Shown: one piece after another, positions 1 to 7,600 of the stretch | Numbering within the stretch: position 1 is the first letter of the stretch | Layout: every line of letters begins with the position of its first letter | From: an uncultured Parolsenella sp. | GTDB lineage: Bacteria > Actinomycetota > Coriobacteriia > Coriobacteriales > Atopobiaceae | Assembly: GCA_934668375.1 (NCBI GenBank) | Contig: CAKUNF010000001.1 | Location: 124,001-188,000 of the forward strand | Length of the DNA stretch: 64,000 bases | Reading direction: 5' to 3' | The notes under the pieces: model-generated | Told to the model about the DNA's origin: nothing | The model's database searches: none | What the model saw: the letters and a program-made list of their open reading frames with translations, nothing else | Position numbers and translations under genes: made by a program

Positions 1-664
1 TGGCGTTGGGAATGACGGTCACGAGGTCGTCAGAGAGCGCCTCGGCGTCGAGCGTGGAGCCGTTGTCCACGACGAACATGTGGAAGTTGTCGTGGATGGG
101 GCCGTCGTCCTCGGCCACGCTCGAACGCATGAGCTCGATGTTGGGGACGATGTAGTGCTCCTTCTTGAACGTCGTGGTGGAAAGCGCGATGCGCACGGGG
201 CGCACGCGGCCCTCCTCGACGTTCGCCGAGTAGCAGCCGCCGTGCAGGAGCGTGCGTCCCGCGGGCAGCAGCTCGAAGGCGACGAGGTCCATGCCCGCGG
301 CGTCGATCGTGGCGCTCACGCGGGCACGCTGTCCGGTCTCGGGCGTGATGGAGAGGCGGTCGAGTTCGACGGTGCTCTCCGCGTCCGCGCGGGCGCCTGC
401 CGGCAGGCCCTTGATGACGACCTCGCAGGCGTCCCCAGACAGCTCGAGGGAGAGCGTCACCTCGTGGATGCCGCAGTACCTGGCCCACTTGCCCGTGGAG
501 CATGCGTTGAGGAAGGTCATGAAGTCGGTGGGCTCGTTGACGATGAGGGCGTGTTCCTCGTCCTCATAGACGAGCGGGGACGAGCAGAATGCGTAGAGCT
601 CGTCATGACCCGCGAGGTGGTCTGCGGGCTTGAGCAGGACGTTCGAGAGCTTGTGCTCGATCAT
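1..664 (-). CDS. GlfT2-like galactofuranosyltransferase, N-terminal part
   Basis: Reads leftwards from an ATG at 664 and leaves the window after 221 codons. The N-terminal ~165 residues look like the beta-rich N-terminal domain of bifunctional galactofuranosyltransferases such as mycobacterial GlfT2. The following stretch with HYIVPNIELMRSS and MFVVDNGSTLD resembles the start of a GT2 (GT-A) fold, where the donor-binding DXD region would come next. The family adds Galf units from UDP-Galf to a lipid-linked wall or capsule glycan at the inner membrane face. Assignment is by resemblance of the visible part only; the catalytic DXD and W motifs lie outside the window. It is divergent from the pyr operon. 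Confidence 0.6.
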   Translation of the reverse strand, partial: MIEHKLSNVLLKPADHLAGHDELYAFCSSPLVYEDEEHALIVNEPTDFMTFLNACSTGKWARYCGIHEVTLSLELSGDACEVVIKGLPAGARADAESTVELDRLSITPETGQRARVSATIDAAGMDLVAFELLPAGRTLLHGGCYSANVEEGRVRPVRIALSTTTFKKEHYIVPNIELMRSSVAEDDGPIHDNFHMFVVDNGSTLDAEALSDDLVTVIPNA

Positions 665-810
665 GTGCACTCCTGTGCGTTGAGCCGAGTGGATTTCGAA
701 TGTCGGCGTTGTTCTTGTCGGTGAGTAGTATAGTGGTCAAGACCTTTAAGACGGTGCGGGACACCGGCAAGGATCGAGCGCTTAGGCGCAACACATATGA
801 GACCTTCACC

Positions 811-849
811 AGACGTCCCGGGCCGCACTAGGCACAGGCGTCTTTTTTT
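811..849 (+). terminator. Attenuator-like hairpin in the pyrR leader
   Basis: AGACGTC at 811-817 pairs with GGCGTCT at 837-843 (one G-T pair) and is followed by seven T, 15 bases before pyrR. An upstream CGGGAC (757-762) is an exact complement of GTCCCG (815-820) and could form a competing antiterminator. This fits PyrR/UMP-controlled transcription attenuation, but I could not match the PyrR-binding loop consensus with confidence. A possible -10 (TATAGT, 729-734) lies upstream without a clear -35. Confidence 0.6.
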
Positions 850-863
850 GTGAAGGGAGCCAC

Positions 864-1448
864 ATGGAACAGATCGCACCCAAGGCGACCATCATGGACG
901 GCGCGGCGATGGCGCGAGCCCTCACCCGCATCGCCCACGAGGTCATCGAGAACAACGAGGGAGCTGAGAACATCGCCCTCGTCGGCATCGTGCGCCGCGG
1001 CGCAAACATCGCCGAGGAGCTCGCTGACGAGATCGAGGCCATCGAGGGCATCCGCCCGCCCGTTGGCAAGCTTGACATCAGCTTCTACCGTGACGACGTG
1101 ACGCGTCGGGTCGCGCCCGTCATCCACAAGACCCAGATCGACTTCGACGTCGATGGCAAGGACATCGTCCTGGTCGATGACGTGCTCTTCTCCGGCCGCA
1201 CCGTCCGCTCGGCGCTCGATGCCCTCATGGACTTTGGCCGACCCGCCACCATCCAGCTCGCCGTCATGGTCGACCGTGGCCACCGCGAGCTGCCCATTCG
1301 CGCCGATTACGTGGGCAAGAACGTCCCCAGCTCCCACGAGGAGGACGTCCGCGTGTTCGTGGAGTCCCTCGACGGCCGCGATGCGGTGGAAATCTGGGAC
1401 ATCGAGGCCGAGAAGCAGGCCATCGCCAACAAGGAGGTCAGTGCCTAA
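864..1448 (+). CDS. pyrR: PyrR, pyr operon regulator / uracil phosphoribosyltransferase
   Basis: The 194-residue protein has the type I phosphoribosyltransferase fold. The PRPP-binding motif IVLVDDVLFSGRTVRSALD lies around residues 95-113 and an Arg-rich hood (IVRRGANIAEEL) near residue 42. PyrR binds pyr mRNA in the presence of UMP to promote termination, and usually has weak uracil phosphoribosyltransferase activity. It is the first gene of pyrRBCKDF and lies directly after an attenuator-like hairpin. The ATG at 864 follows AAGGGAG. Length and motifs match the family, so identification is secure. Confidence 0.95.
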   Translation: MEQIAPKATIMDGAAMARALTRIAHEVIENNEGAENIALVGIVRRGANIAEELADEIEAIEGIRPPVGKLDISFYRDDVTRRVAPVIHKTQIDFDVDGKDIVLVDDVLFSGRTVRSALDALMDFGRPATIQLAVMVDRGHRELPIRADYVGKNVPSSHEEDVRVFVESLDGRDAVEIWDIEAEKQAIANKEVSA

Positions 1449-1449
1449 G

Positions 1450-2382
1450 ATGCTCTCCGTACGCAACCTCATCAACACGACGGACCTTACGGCCGACGAC
1501 ATCACGCAGATCCTCGACACCGCCCGTTCGATGGAGGAGATCAACCACCGCACGATCAAGAAGGTGCCCGCCCTTCGCGGCCGCACGATCGTGAACCTGT
1601 TCCTCGAGCCGTCCACGCGCACGCGCTCCTCGTTCGAGATCGCCGAGAAGCGTCTCTCAGCCGACTCCCTGAACGTCGCGGGCTCCAGCTCCTCGGTCTC
1701 CAAGGGCGAGTGCCTCGAGGACACCATCAAGACGCTCGACTCCTATGGCATCGACATGTTCGTCTGCCGTGCTCGCAACGCCGGCACTGCCGAGCGCATC
1801 ACCCAGTACACCGACGCCCGCGTCATCAATGCCGGCGACGGCAAGCACGCGCACCCCACGCAGGCCCTGCTCGACCTGTACACGATGCGCGAGCACTTCG
1901 GCAGGCTCGATGGCCTGAAGGTCGCCATCGTGGGCGACCTGCTCCACAGCCGCGTCGTGGGCTCCCTTGCGCCCGCGCTTCGCACCATGGGCGCCAAGGT
2001 CACGCTCGTGGGCCCGCCCACCTTCCAGCTCCCCGAGCCCGAGGTCTTCGGTGCCGAGGAGACCTATGACTTCGACTCCGTCATCGAGGACGCCGACGTC
2101 GTGTACATGCTGCGCGTGCAGCTCGAGCGCATGGAGGGTGCCACCATTCCCTCGAAGCGCGAGTACAACCGCCTGTGGGGCCTCAACGCCGAGCGTCACG
2201 CCCGCATGAAGGAGGGCGCGCTCGTCATGCACCCGGGCCCGATGAACCGCGGCATGGAGATCGACTCCATCCCGGCCGACGCCCAGAACTCGTTCGTGAC
2301 CCGACAGGTCGCCGCGGGCCTCTACACCCGCATGGCCGAAATGTACCTGCTGCTTGGAGGAGAAGAGAATGCTGCTGATTAA
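1450..2382 (+). CDS. pyrB: Aspartate carbamoyltransferase catalytic chain
   Basis: Condenses carbamoyl phosphate with aspartate, the committed step of UMP synthesis. The 310-residue protein shows the carbamoyl-phosphate motif FLEPSTRTRSSFE (around residue 48), the SSxxKGE loop, HPTQALLDLYT, and VMHPGPMNRGMEI near the C terminus. No pyrI regulatory-chain gene is present. Start is uncertain: ATG 1450 lies 12 bases from AGGAGG, while an in-frame GTG at 1441 overlaps the pyrR stop with very short spacing; I chose the ATG. The 3' end overlaps pyrC by 14 bases. Confidence 0.95.
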   Translation: MLSVRNLINTTDLTADDITQILDTARSMEEINHRTIKKVPALRGRTIVNLFLEPSTRTRSSFEIAEKRLSADSLNVAGSSSSVSKGECLEDTIKTLDSYGIDMFVCRARNAGTAERITQYTDARVINAGDGKHAHPTQALLDLYTMREHFGRLDGLKVAIVGDLLHSRVVGSLAPALRTMGAKVTLVGPPTFQLPEPEVFGAEETYDFDSVIEDADVVYMLRVQLERMEGATIPSKREYNRLWGLNAERHARMKEGALVMHPGPMNRGMEIDSIPADAQNSFVTRQVAAGLYTRMAEMYLLLGGEENAAD

Positions 2383-3658
2383 GGGCGCCCACGTCGTTGA
2401 CCCCCAGGTTGGTCTCGATGGTGTCTACGATGTCCTCATCGAGGGAGAGCGCATCGCCAGGGTTGGCGAGCGCATCAAGGCCCCCGAGGGCGCCGAGGTC
2501 CTCGAGGCTGACGGCAAGTACCTCGTTCCCGGCCTGACCGACATCCACGTCCACTTCCGCGACCCGGGCTACGAGTACAAGGAGACCATCGAGACGGGCT
2601 CTGCCGCTGCTGCCGCCGGCGGCTTCACCGACGTTGCCACCATGCCCAACACCGACCCCGTCGTCGACTCGGGCGAGGGCATCCGCTACCAGATCGCCAA
2701 GGGCGACGCCTGTGGCCTGGTGCACGTGCGCCCCATCGGCGCCTGCACCCGTGGCGAGAAGGGCGAGGCGCTCGCCGAGATCGGCGACATGGTGGCCGAG
2801 GGCGCCTGCATGTTCTCCGACGACGGCCACGGCGTCCAGAGCGCCGGCATGCTGCGCACCGTCATGGATTATGTGCGCCAGTTCGACCGCGCCGTCGCCT
2901 GCCACTGCGAGGTTCGCTCGCTCACGGAGCACGGCATGGTGAACGAGGGCCGCGCCAGCACGCGCCTCGGCCTTGCCGGCTGGCCCGCTGCCGGCGAGGA
3001 GATCGAGATCGCCCGCGACATCGAGTTGTGCCGCCTCACGGGCTGCGCGCTGCACATCTGCCACATCTCCACGGCCCATGGCATGGAACTCGTCCGCGCC
3101 GCCAAGGCCGAGGGCCTGCCCGTCACGGCCGAGGTCTGCCCGCACCACCTGTTCCTCGACGAGTCCGCGCTCGATGACACCTACGACACGAACCTCAAGA
3201 TGAACCCGCCGCTGCGCACGGCCGAGGACGCCGCCGCACTGCGCGCCGGTATCGCCGATGGCACGATCGACTGCGTCGTCACCGACCATGCCCCGCACGC
3301 CCTTCACGAGAAGGAGTGCGAGTTCGAGATCGCCCCGTTTGGCGTCGTCGGTCTCGAGACGAGCCTGCCGCTCATGCTCACGAACCTCGTCGCCACGGGC
3401 AAGATGACGTGGCAGCGCCTCGTCGAGGTCATGTGCGTGAACCCGCGCAAGGTCGCTCGCCTGGCCCCCGTCAAGGTCGAGGCCGGCTCTGTCGCCGACC
3501 TCACGCTCGTCGATCCCGAGCTCGACGTCGAGGTGACGCCCGAGCTGTTCTGCGGCAAGCAGCACAACTCCGCGTTCATGGGTGCCAAGCTGCGCGGCCG
3601 CGCCACGGACACGATCGTTGCGGGCAAGCACGTCCTCAAGGATTGCAAGCTCGCCTAG
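2369..3658 (+). CDS. pyrC: Dihydroorotase (type I)
   Basis: A 429-residue amidohydrolase closing carbamoyl aspartate to dihydroorotate. Metal-binding motif DIHVHFRDPGYEYKE lies near residue 58, followed by GGFTDVATMPNT, HICHIST, and TDHAPH near residue 303 with the catalytic Asp. The ATG at 2369 sits inside the end of pyrB and follows GGAGGAGAAG, so translation is probably coupled. A strong hairpin follows the gene. Identification is secure. Confidence 0.95.
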   Translation: MLLIKGAHVVDPQVGLDGVYDVLIEGERIARVGERIKAPEGAEVLEADGKYLVPGLTDIHVHFRDPGYEYKETIETGSAAAAAGGFTDVATMPNTDPVVDSGEGIRYQIAKGDACGLVHVRPIGACTRGEKGEALAEIGDMVAEGACMFSDDGHGVQSAGMLRTVMDYVRQFDRAVACHCEVRSLTEHGMVNEGRASTRLGLAGWPAAGEEIEIARDIELCRLTGCALHICHISTAHGMELVRAAKAEGLPVTAEVCPHHLFLDESALDDTYDTNLKMNPPLRTAEDAAALRAGIADGTIDCVVTDHAPHALHEKECEFEIAPFGVVGLETSLPLMLTNLVATGKMTWQRLVEVMCVNPRKVARLAPVKVEAGSVADLTLVDPELDVEVTPELFCGKQHNSAFMGAKLRGRATDTIVAGKHVLKDCKLA

Positions 3659-3670
3659 TTCCATATGACC

Positions 3671-3709
3671 GACGCCCGTCGGCCCCAGGGAGGGTCGGCG
3701 GGCGTCTTT
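3671..3709 (+). terminator. Hairpin with short T run between pyrC and pyrK
   Basis: GACGCCCGTCGG (3671-3682) pairs almost fully with TCGGCGGGCGTC (3695-3706), then TTT. It could be a partial terminator or processing site separating pyrRBC from pyrKDF. It resembles the leader hairpin before pyrR (both end in GGCGTCTTT), which may hint at shared attenuation. Confidence 0.55.
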
Positions 3710-3754
3710 GGCCGTCGCGGCTCACGCGGCGGCGTTTTGCCCGAAAGGAGAGAC

Positions 3755-4552
3755 ATGGCCCAACCAACCCCATCGCCGGCGCGCATCCATGAGTTCAAGA
3801 TCGTGGAGAACGTCCGCATCGCCGAGGGCGTCATGCGCCTCACGATCGAGGCCCCGCGCCTTGCCGCGGCCATCAAGCCCGGCCAGTTCATGAGCTTCGC
3901 CGTTCCCGGGGACACGACCCAGCTCATCCGCATCCCGCTCTCGTTTGCCTCCGCGGACGCCGAGGCCGGCACCGTGACGACCTACTATGCCGTTGTGGGC
4001 GACGGCACGCGTCGCCTTGCCGCCATGGGCGTGGGCGAGCGCTCCTCCGTCCTCGGCCCCGGCGGTCATGGCTGGAGGCTTCCCGAGGGCGCCTCTCGCG
4101 TGCTCGTCGTCGCGGGCGGCATCGGCATCACGCCCGTCATCGCTGCGGCCGGCATGGCCAAGGCGGCTGGCGCCGAGGTCGATGCCGTGGTTGGCGCCCT
4201 CACGGCAGCCAAGCTGTGCGGAACCGATGAGCTTGCAGCTCTTGGCTGCGCTGAGGTCCGCGTCACGACCGACGACGGAACCGCCGGCACCAAGGGCTTC
4301 GTGACGGCCGAGGTCGGCCCCATGCTCGAGGCCGGCGCCTACGACGTCGTGCTCACGTGTGGTCCCGAGCCCATGATGCGCGCCGTCGCCTCCCAGGCCG
4401 AGGCCGCAGGCGTTGCGTGCGAGGTCTCTCTCGAGCGCATGATGACGTGCGGCTTTGGCGCCTGCAACACGTGCAACGTCCAGACGACGGACGGCATGGT
4501 CGGCGCCTGCATGCACGGTCCCGTGTTCGACTCGAGGAGGGTTGTCTGGTGA
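3755..4552 (+). CDS. pyrK: Dihydroorotate dehydrogenase electron-transfer subunit
   Basis: A ferredoxin-reductase-like iron-sulfur flavoprotein that passes electrons from PyrD to NAD+ in the class 1B dihydroorotate dehydrogenase complex. The FAD-binding segment RIPLSFAS is near residue 52 and the NAD-binding VVAGGIGITP near residue 115. The [2Fe-2S] cysteines are C232, C237, C240 and C252. The ATG at 3755 follows GAAAGGAG. The stop overlaps the GTG of pyrD, typical of this subunit pair. 265 residues is normal length. Confidence 0.93.
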   Translation: MAQPTPSPARIHEFKIVENVRIAEGVMRLTIEAPRLAAAIKPGQFMSFAVPGDTTQLIRIPLSFASADAEAGTVTTYYAVVGDGTRRLAAMGVGERSSVLGPGGHGWRLPEGASRVLVVAGGIGITPVIAAAGMAKAAGAEVDAVVGALTAAKLCGTDELAALGCAEVRVTTDDGTAGTKGFVTAEVGPMLEAGAYDVVLTCGPEPMMRAVASQAEAAGVACEVSLERMMTCGFGACNTCNVQTTDGMVGACMHGPVFDSRRVVW

Positions 4553-5472
4553 GCAAGGTGAACATGGCCGTCGACCTCGGCGGCATCAAGATGAAGAACC
4601 CGATCAACACCGCGAGCGGAACCTATGGCTTTGGCTGGCAGTTCGAGGGCTTCTATGACGTGAGCCGCCTCGGCGCCATCACGACAAAGGGCTGCGCCGC
4701 CGAGCCTTGGCCCGGCAACCCCGCGCCGCGCATGGCCGAGGTCACGAGCGGCATGATGAACTCCGTGGGCCTGCAGAACCCCGGCGTCCGCGGTCTCGTG
4801 GACTCCTATGGCGAGTACCTCCAGCAGCTCTCCGACAAGGGTACCCAGGTCATCTGCCAGGTGGCCGGCCACTCCGTCGAGGAGTACGTGCGTGCCGTCG
4901 ACCTGTTCGAGGAGCTTGCCCCCTTCGCTGCCGGCCTCGAGATCAACATCAGCTGCCCCAACATCGCCGCCGGTGGCTGTGCCATGGGCTCCACCCCGGA
5001 GGGCGCCGCCGAGGTCATCCGCGCCGTGCGCTCTCACACGAAGCGCCCGCTTCTCGTCAAGATGGCACCCGCCCGCGTCGTCGAGGTCGCAAAGGCGCTC
5101 GAGGCCGAGGGCGCCGACGCCCTCACGGTCATCAACTCCATCTCCGGCATGGCCATTGACGTCGACACGCGCAAGAGCCGCCTCTCTCGCCCCACGGGCG
5201 GCATGAGCGGCCCGGCGCTTCACCCCATCGCCGTGCGCATGGTGTGGGAGGTCCACAACGCCGTGAACATCCCCATCGTGGGCGTGGGCGGCGTCATGAG
5301 CGGCCGCGACGCCGCCGAGTTCATCCTCGCCGGTGCCACGAGCGTCTCGGTGGGCATGGCCAACCTCGTTGACCCCACGGCTGCCCCGCGCATCCTCGAC
5401 GAGCTCACCGAGTGGGCCGAGTCCCAGGGTGTCAGCGACATCAACGAGCTTATCGGCGCCTTCGAGGGATAG
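4549..5472 (+). CDS. pyrD: Dihydroorotate dehydrogenase, class 1B catalytic subunit
   Basis: A 307-residue FMN TIM barrel oxidising dihydroorotate to orotate. Visible motifs are NPINTASGTYGFG (N-terminal), MMNSVGLQNPG, NISCPN carrying the probable catalytic cysteine, KMAP, and the FMN phosphate-binding VGVGGVMSGRDAAEFILAGA. Start is GTG 4549, eight bases after GAGGAGG, overlapping the pyrK stop by 4 bases. The adjacent pyrK supports the heterotetrameric NAD-dependent class 1B type. Confidence 0.95.
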   Translation: MSKVNMAVDLGGIKMKNPINTASGTYGFGWQFEGFYDVSRLGAITTKGCAAEPWPGNPAPRMAEVTSGMMNSVGLQNPGVRGLVDSYGEYLQQLSDKGTQVICQVAGHSVEEYVRAVDLFEELAPFAAGLEINISCPNIAAGGCAMGSTPEGAAEVIRAVRSHTKRPLLVKMAPARVVEVAKALEAEGADALTVINSISGMAIDVDTRKSRLSRPTGGMSGPALHPIAVRMVWEVHNAVNIPIVGVGGVMSGRDAAEFILAGATSVSVGMANLVDPTAAPRILDELTEWAESQGVSDINELIGAFEG

Positions 5473-5481
5473 GGGAGAGAC

Positions 5482-6210
5482 ATGGGTAGGTTCGACAACC
5501 TCTCTGCGCGCGACCGCATCATGGTTGCGCTTGACTGCGGCCCCGACGAGGCCCGTGCGCTCGCCGACAAGCTCGAGGGCCACGCCACGTGGCTCAAGGT
5601 GGGCATCACGCTTATCTACGACGGCGGCCTTCCGCTCGTCTCGGAGCTGCGCGGGCGCGGCTTCAAGGTGTTCGTTGACTCCAAGTTCCACGACATCCCC
5701 CACCAGGTCCGAGGCGCCGTCAAGAGCGCGGCCCACACGGGCGCGGACCTTGTGACCGTCCATGGCTCCGGTTCTGAGGCCATGCTTCGCGCCTGCCACG
5801 AGGGCGCCGAGGAGGCACAGGCCGAGTACGGCCGCAAGCCCTATGTCATCGCCATCACGGTGCTCACGAGCATGGATGCGGACGAGCTCGCCAAGGTGGG
5901 CGTCACGCGGCCCATTCCCGAGCAGGCCGCCGCGCTCGCGAAGCTCGCCGTTGACTCCGGCCTCGACGGCATCGTGTGCTCGCCGCGCGAGGCGCGCGAG
6001 ATGCGTAAGCTTCTCGGCCCCGATGCGCTCATCGTGACGCCGGGCGTGCGTCCCGCCGGTGCCGCTCTTGGCGACCAGAGCCGCGTGGCAACGCCGGCCG
6101 CCGCCATCGAGGCCGGCGCGAGCCACATCGTGGTTGGCAGGCCCATCACGCAGGCGGATGACCCCGTTGCCGCCTTCGAGGCCATCGTCGAGGAGCTCGA
6201 GCGCGCCTAG
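5482..6210 (+). CDS. pyrF: Orotidine 5'-phosphate decarboxylase
   Basis: Last step of UMP synthesis (OMP to UMP). The 242-residue barrel carries VFVDSKFHDIPHQV (the usual form is DLKFHDIPNT, with the catalytic Lys and Asp kept), TVLTSM, VTPGVRP and the phosphate gripper IVVGRPITQADDP. The ATG at 5482 follows GGGGAGAG nine bases after pyrD, so it ends the operon. No pyrE (orotate phosphoribosyltransferase) or carAB is in the window; they must be elsewhere. Confidence 0.95.
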   Translation: MGRFDNLSARDRIMVALDCGPDEARALADKLEGHATWLKVGITLIYDGGLPLVSELRGRGFKVFVDSKFHDIPHQVRGAVKSAAHTGADLVTVHGSGSEAMLRACHEGAEEAQAEYGRKPYVIAITVLTSMDADELAKVGVTRPIPEQAAALAKLAVDSGLDGIVCSPREAREMRKLLGPDALIVTPGVRPAGAALGDQSRVATPAAAIEAGASHIVVGRPITQADDPVAAFEAIVEELERA

Positions 6211-6234
6211 GTCAAATCCATCGCTTCCCATATG

Positions 6235-6308
6235 GCTCCCGGAAAAGGCCACAAAGTGTCCATCAGCAACAAAACTGGTGGTAAATTGGCTAAAACCGGG
6301 AGCTTTTT
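6235..6308 (+). ncRNA. Nested structured RNA element or elaborate terminator after pyrF
   Basis: Three stems nest exactly. The outer stem is GCTCCCGG 6235-6242 with CCGGGAGC 6296-6303. A symmetric AAAA/AAAA internal loop follows, then GGCCA 6247-6251 with TGGCT 6287-6291. An asymmetric loop leads to CCATCAG 6260-6266 with CTGGTGG 6275-6281, capped by an A-rich octaloop. TTTTT follows the outer stem. The T run says terminator, but the conserved-looking A-rich internal loops are far more elaborate than the other terminators here. I do not recognise an RNA family. Confidence 0.5.
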
Positions 6309-6320
6309 ATGTCGAAGTTC

Positions 6321-6349
6321 TTGCAAAACGGCTGGTCTATTGCCATAGT
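6321..6349 (+). promoter_or_regulatory. Promoter for mihF-gmk-rpoZ-thiI
   Basis: TTGCAA (6321-6326), a 17-base spacer, then CATAGT (6344-6349). The start would be near 6356, immediately before the hairpin at 6365. Confidence 0.6.
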
Positions 6350-6364
6350 TGCATACAGCCGATT

Positions 6365-6394
6365 CCGGGGACCGTTGTCCCTACGGTTCTTTTT
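6365..6394 (+). terminator. Hairpin plus T run in the mihF leader
   Basis: GGGAC (6368-6372) pairs with GTCCC (6377-6381) around CGTT, extended by CCG/CGG (6365-6367, 6384-6386), then TTCTTTTT. It lies about 10 bases after the predicted transcription start and 30 bases before the mihF start, so it could act as an attenuator. Confidence 0.5.
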
Positions 6395-6423
6395 GTTCGT
6401 AAGTTCTATGTTTGGAGGAAACA

Positions 6424-6732
6424 ATGGCTCTCCCTCAGCTTTCCGAGGAGCAGCGCGCTGCCAACCTGAAGAAGGCCGCCGAGGCCCGTCACGCCCGTGC
6501 CGAGCTTCGCGAGAAGATCAAGACCGGCCAGGTCACGCTCGAGTACGTTCTCGACTCCGATGACCCCGCTGCCACCCGCATGCCCGTCCGCGCCCTCATC
6601 GAGTCGCTCCCGGGCTACGGCAAGGCCAAGGCCGCCAAGATCATGGACGAGCTCGAGATTTCCCCGAAGCGTCGCGTCCAGGGTCTCGGCCTTCGCCAGC
6701 GTGAGGCCCTCCTCGAGATCCTCTCGAAGTAG
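6424..6732 (+). CDS. mihF: Actinobacterial integration host factor (mIHF)
   Basis: A 102-residue nucleoid-associated protein of the actinobacterial IHF family, unrelated in fold to E. coli IHF. Residues ~60-100 hold a helix-hairpin-helix-like segment, LPGYGKAKAAKIMDELEI, and a basic tail (SPKRRVQGLG) that contacts DNA; the N-terminal half is a charged helix. Start ATG 6424 follows GGAGGAAAC; an upstream in-frame TTG (6412) lies within that site and is unlikely. It overlaps gmk by one base, the usual mihF-gmk-rpoZ order, and is a strong actinobacterial marker. Confidence 0.92.
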   Translation: MALPQLSEEQRAANLKKAAEARHARAELREKIKTGQVTLEYVLDSDDPAATRMPVRALIESLPGYGKAKAAKIMDELEISPKRRVQGLGLRQREALLEILSK

Positions 6733-7298
6733 TGTCGCGCACACCCAGACTGTTCGTCGTCTCCGGACCGTCGGGCGCGGGAAAGGGCACGCTCGTCTCC
6801 CTCGTGAGAGAGCAGCGCCCCGACCTGGGCCTGACGGTCTCGGCCACAACGAGACAGCCACGCCCAGGTGAGGTGGACGGCGTCTCGTACCACTTCCTAA
6901 GCAAGGAGGAGTTCGCCCGCCGTGTCGAGGCCGGCGAGTTCCTTGAGTGGGCCAACGTCCATGGCAACTGCTACGGGACCCTGCGCTCGGAGGCGGACCG
7001 CAACCTTGCGGCCGGCAAGTCCGTCATCCTCGAGATTGACGTGCAGGGCGCCCTCAACGTGCGCAAGGTCTATCCGGAAGCCGTCCTCGTCTTCATCGAG
7101 CCGCCATCGATGGAGGTCCTCGAGCAGCGCCTTCGCGGTCGCGGCACCGAGGACGAGCAGAGCCTCGAGCTTCGGCTCGCGGACGCCGCCGGTGAGATGG
7201 AGAAGGCCTGCGAGTACGACGAGCGCGTTGTCAACGACGACCTTCAGGAGGCCTGCGCGGAGCTTCTCCGCGTCCTGGACTCTCATGAGATGAATTGA
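6732..7298 (+). CDS. gmk: Guanylate kinase
   Basis: Phosphorylates GMP to GDP. The 188-residue protein has the P-loop SGPSGAGKGT (residues 11-20), the GMP-binding SATTRQPRPGEVDGVSYHF, and EIDVQGA. Start GTG 6732 shares its G with the mihF stop. Standard length and motifs. Confidence 0.95.
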   Translation: MSRTPRLFVVSGPSGAGKGTLVSLVREQRPDLGLTVSATTRQPRPGEVDGVSYHFLSKEEFARRVEAGEFLEWANVHGNCYGTLRSEADRNLAAGKSVILEIDVQGALNVRKVYPEAVLVFIEPPSMEVLEQRLRGRGTEDEQSLELRLADAAGEMEKACEYDERVVNDDLQEACAELLRVLDSHEMN

Positions 7299-7309
7299 GG
7301 TACCAAGCA

Positions 7310-7597
7310 ATGTCTGTCATCAAGCCCGAAATCGACGACCTGCTGGAGCAGACCGAGCACAATCCGTTCCTGCTGTGCTCCGTTGCCTCCAAGCGCGCGT
7401 GCGACATCAACAACATGCTCCGTGGCCAGCACCTTCGCGTGACGGCCATCCAGGACGTCGACGACATCACCACCGTCGTCTCCGGCCAGGACACGACCTC
7501 CATCGCCATGGAGGAGATTGCCAACGGCACGCTTGGTTACGTCCAGGAGGACTTCGACGAGGCCATCAAGGACACCAACACCAAGATTGGCGAGTAA
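7310..7597 (+). CDS. rpoZ: RNA polymerase omega subunit
   Basis: A 95-residue small subunit that helps beta-prime fold and assemble. It shows the RpoZ N-terminal pattern: short helix (IDDLLEQTEHNPFLLCSVASKRA), then the DINNML helix. ATG 7310 lies 11 bases after gmk; an in-frame ATG at 7295 overlaps the end of gmk and is less likely. The gmk-rpoZ order is conserved in many bacteria. Confidence 0.9.
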   Translation: MSVIKPEIDDLLEQTEHNPFLLCSVASKRACDINNMLRGQHLRVTAIQDVDDITTVVSGQDTTSIAMEEIANGTLGYVQEDFDEAIKDTNTKIGE

Positions 7598-7600
7598 CCC

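Noticed and set aside
741-863. Canonical PyrR-binding loop in the pyrR leader
   Set aside because: I could not fit the consensus loop convincingly; only the terminator/antiterminator pairing is reported.
2225-3664. 479-codon frame antisense to pyrC
   Set aside because: Composition of an antisense shadow; pyrC motifs are complete on the + strand.
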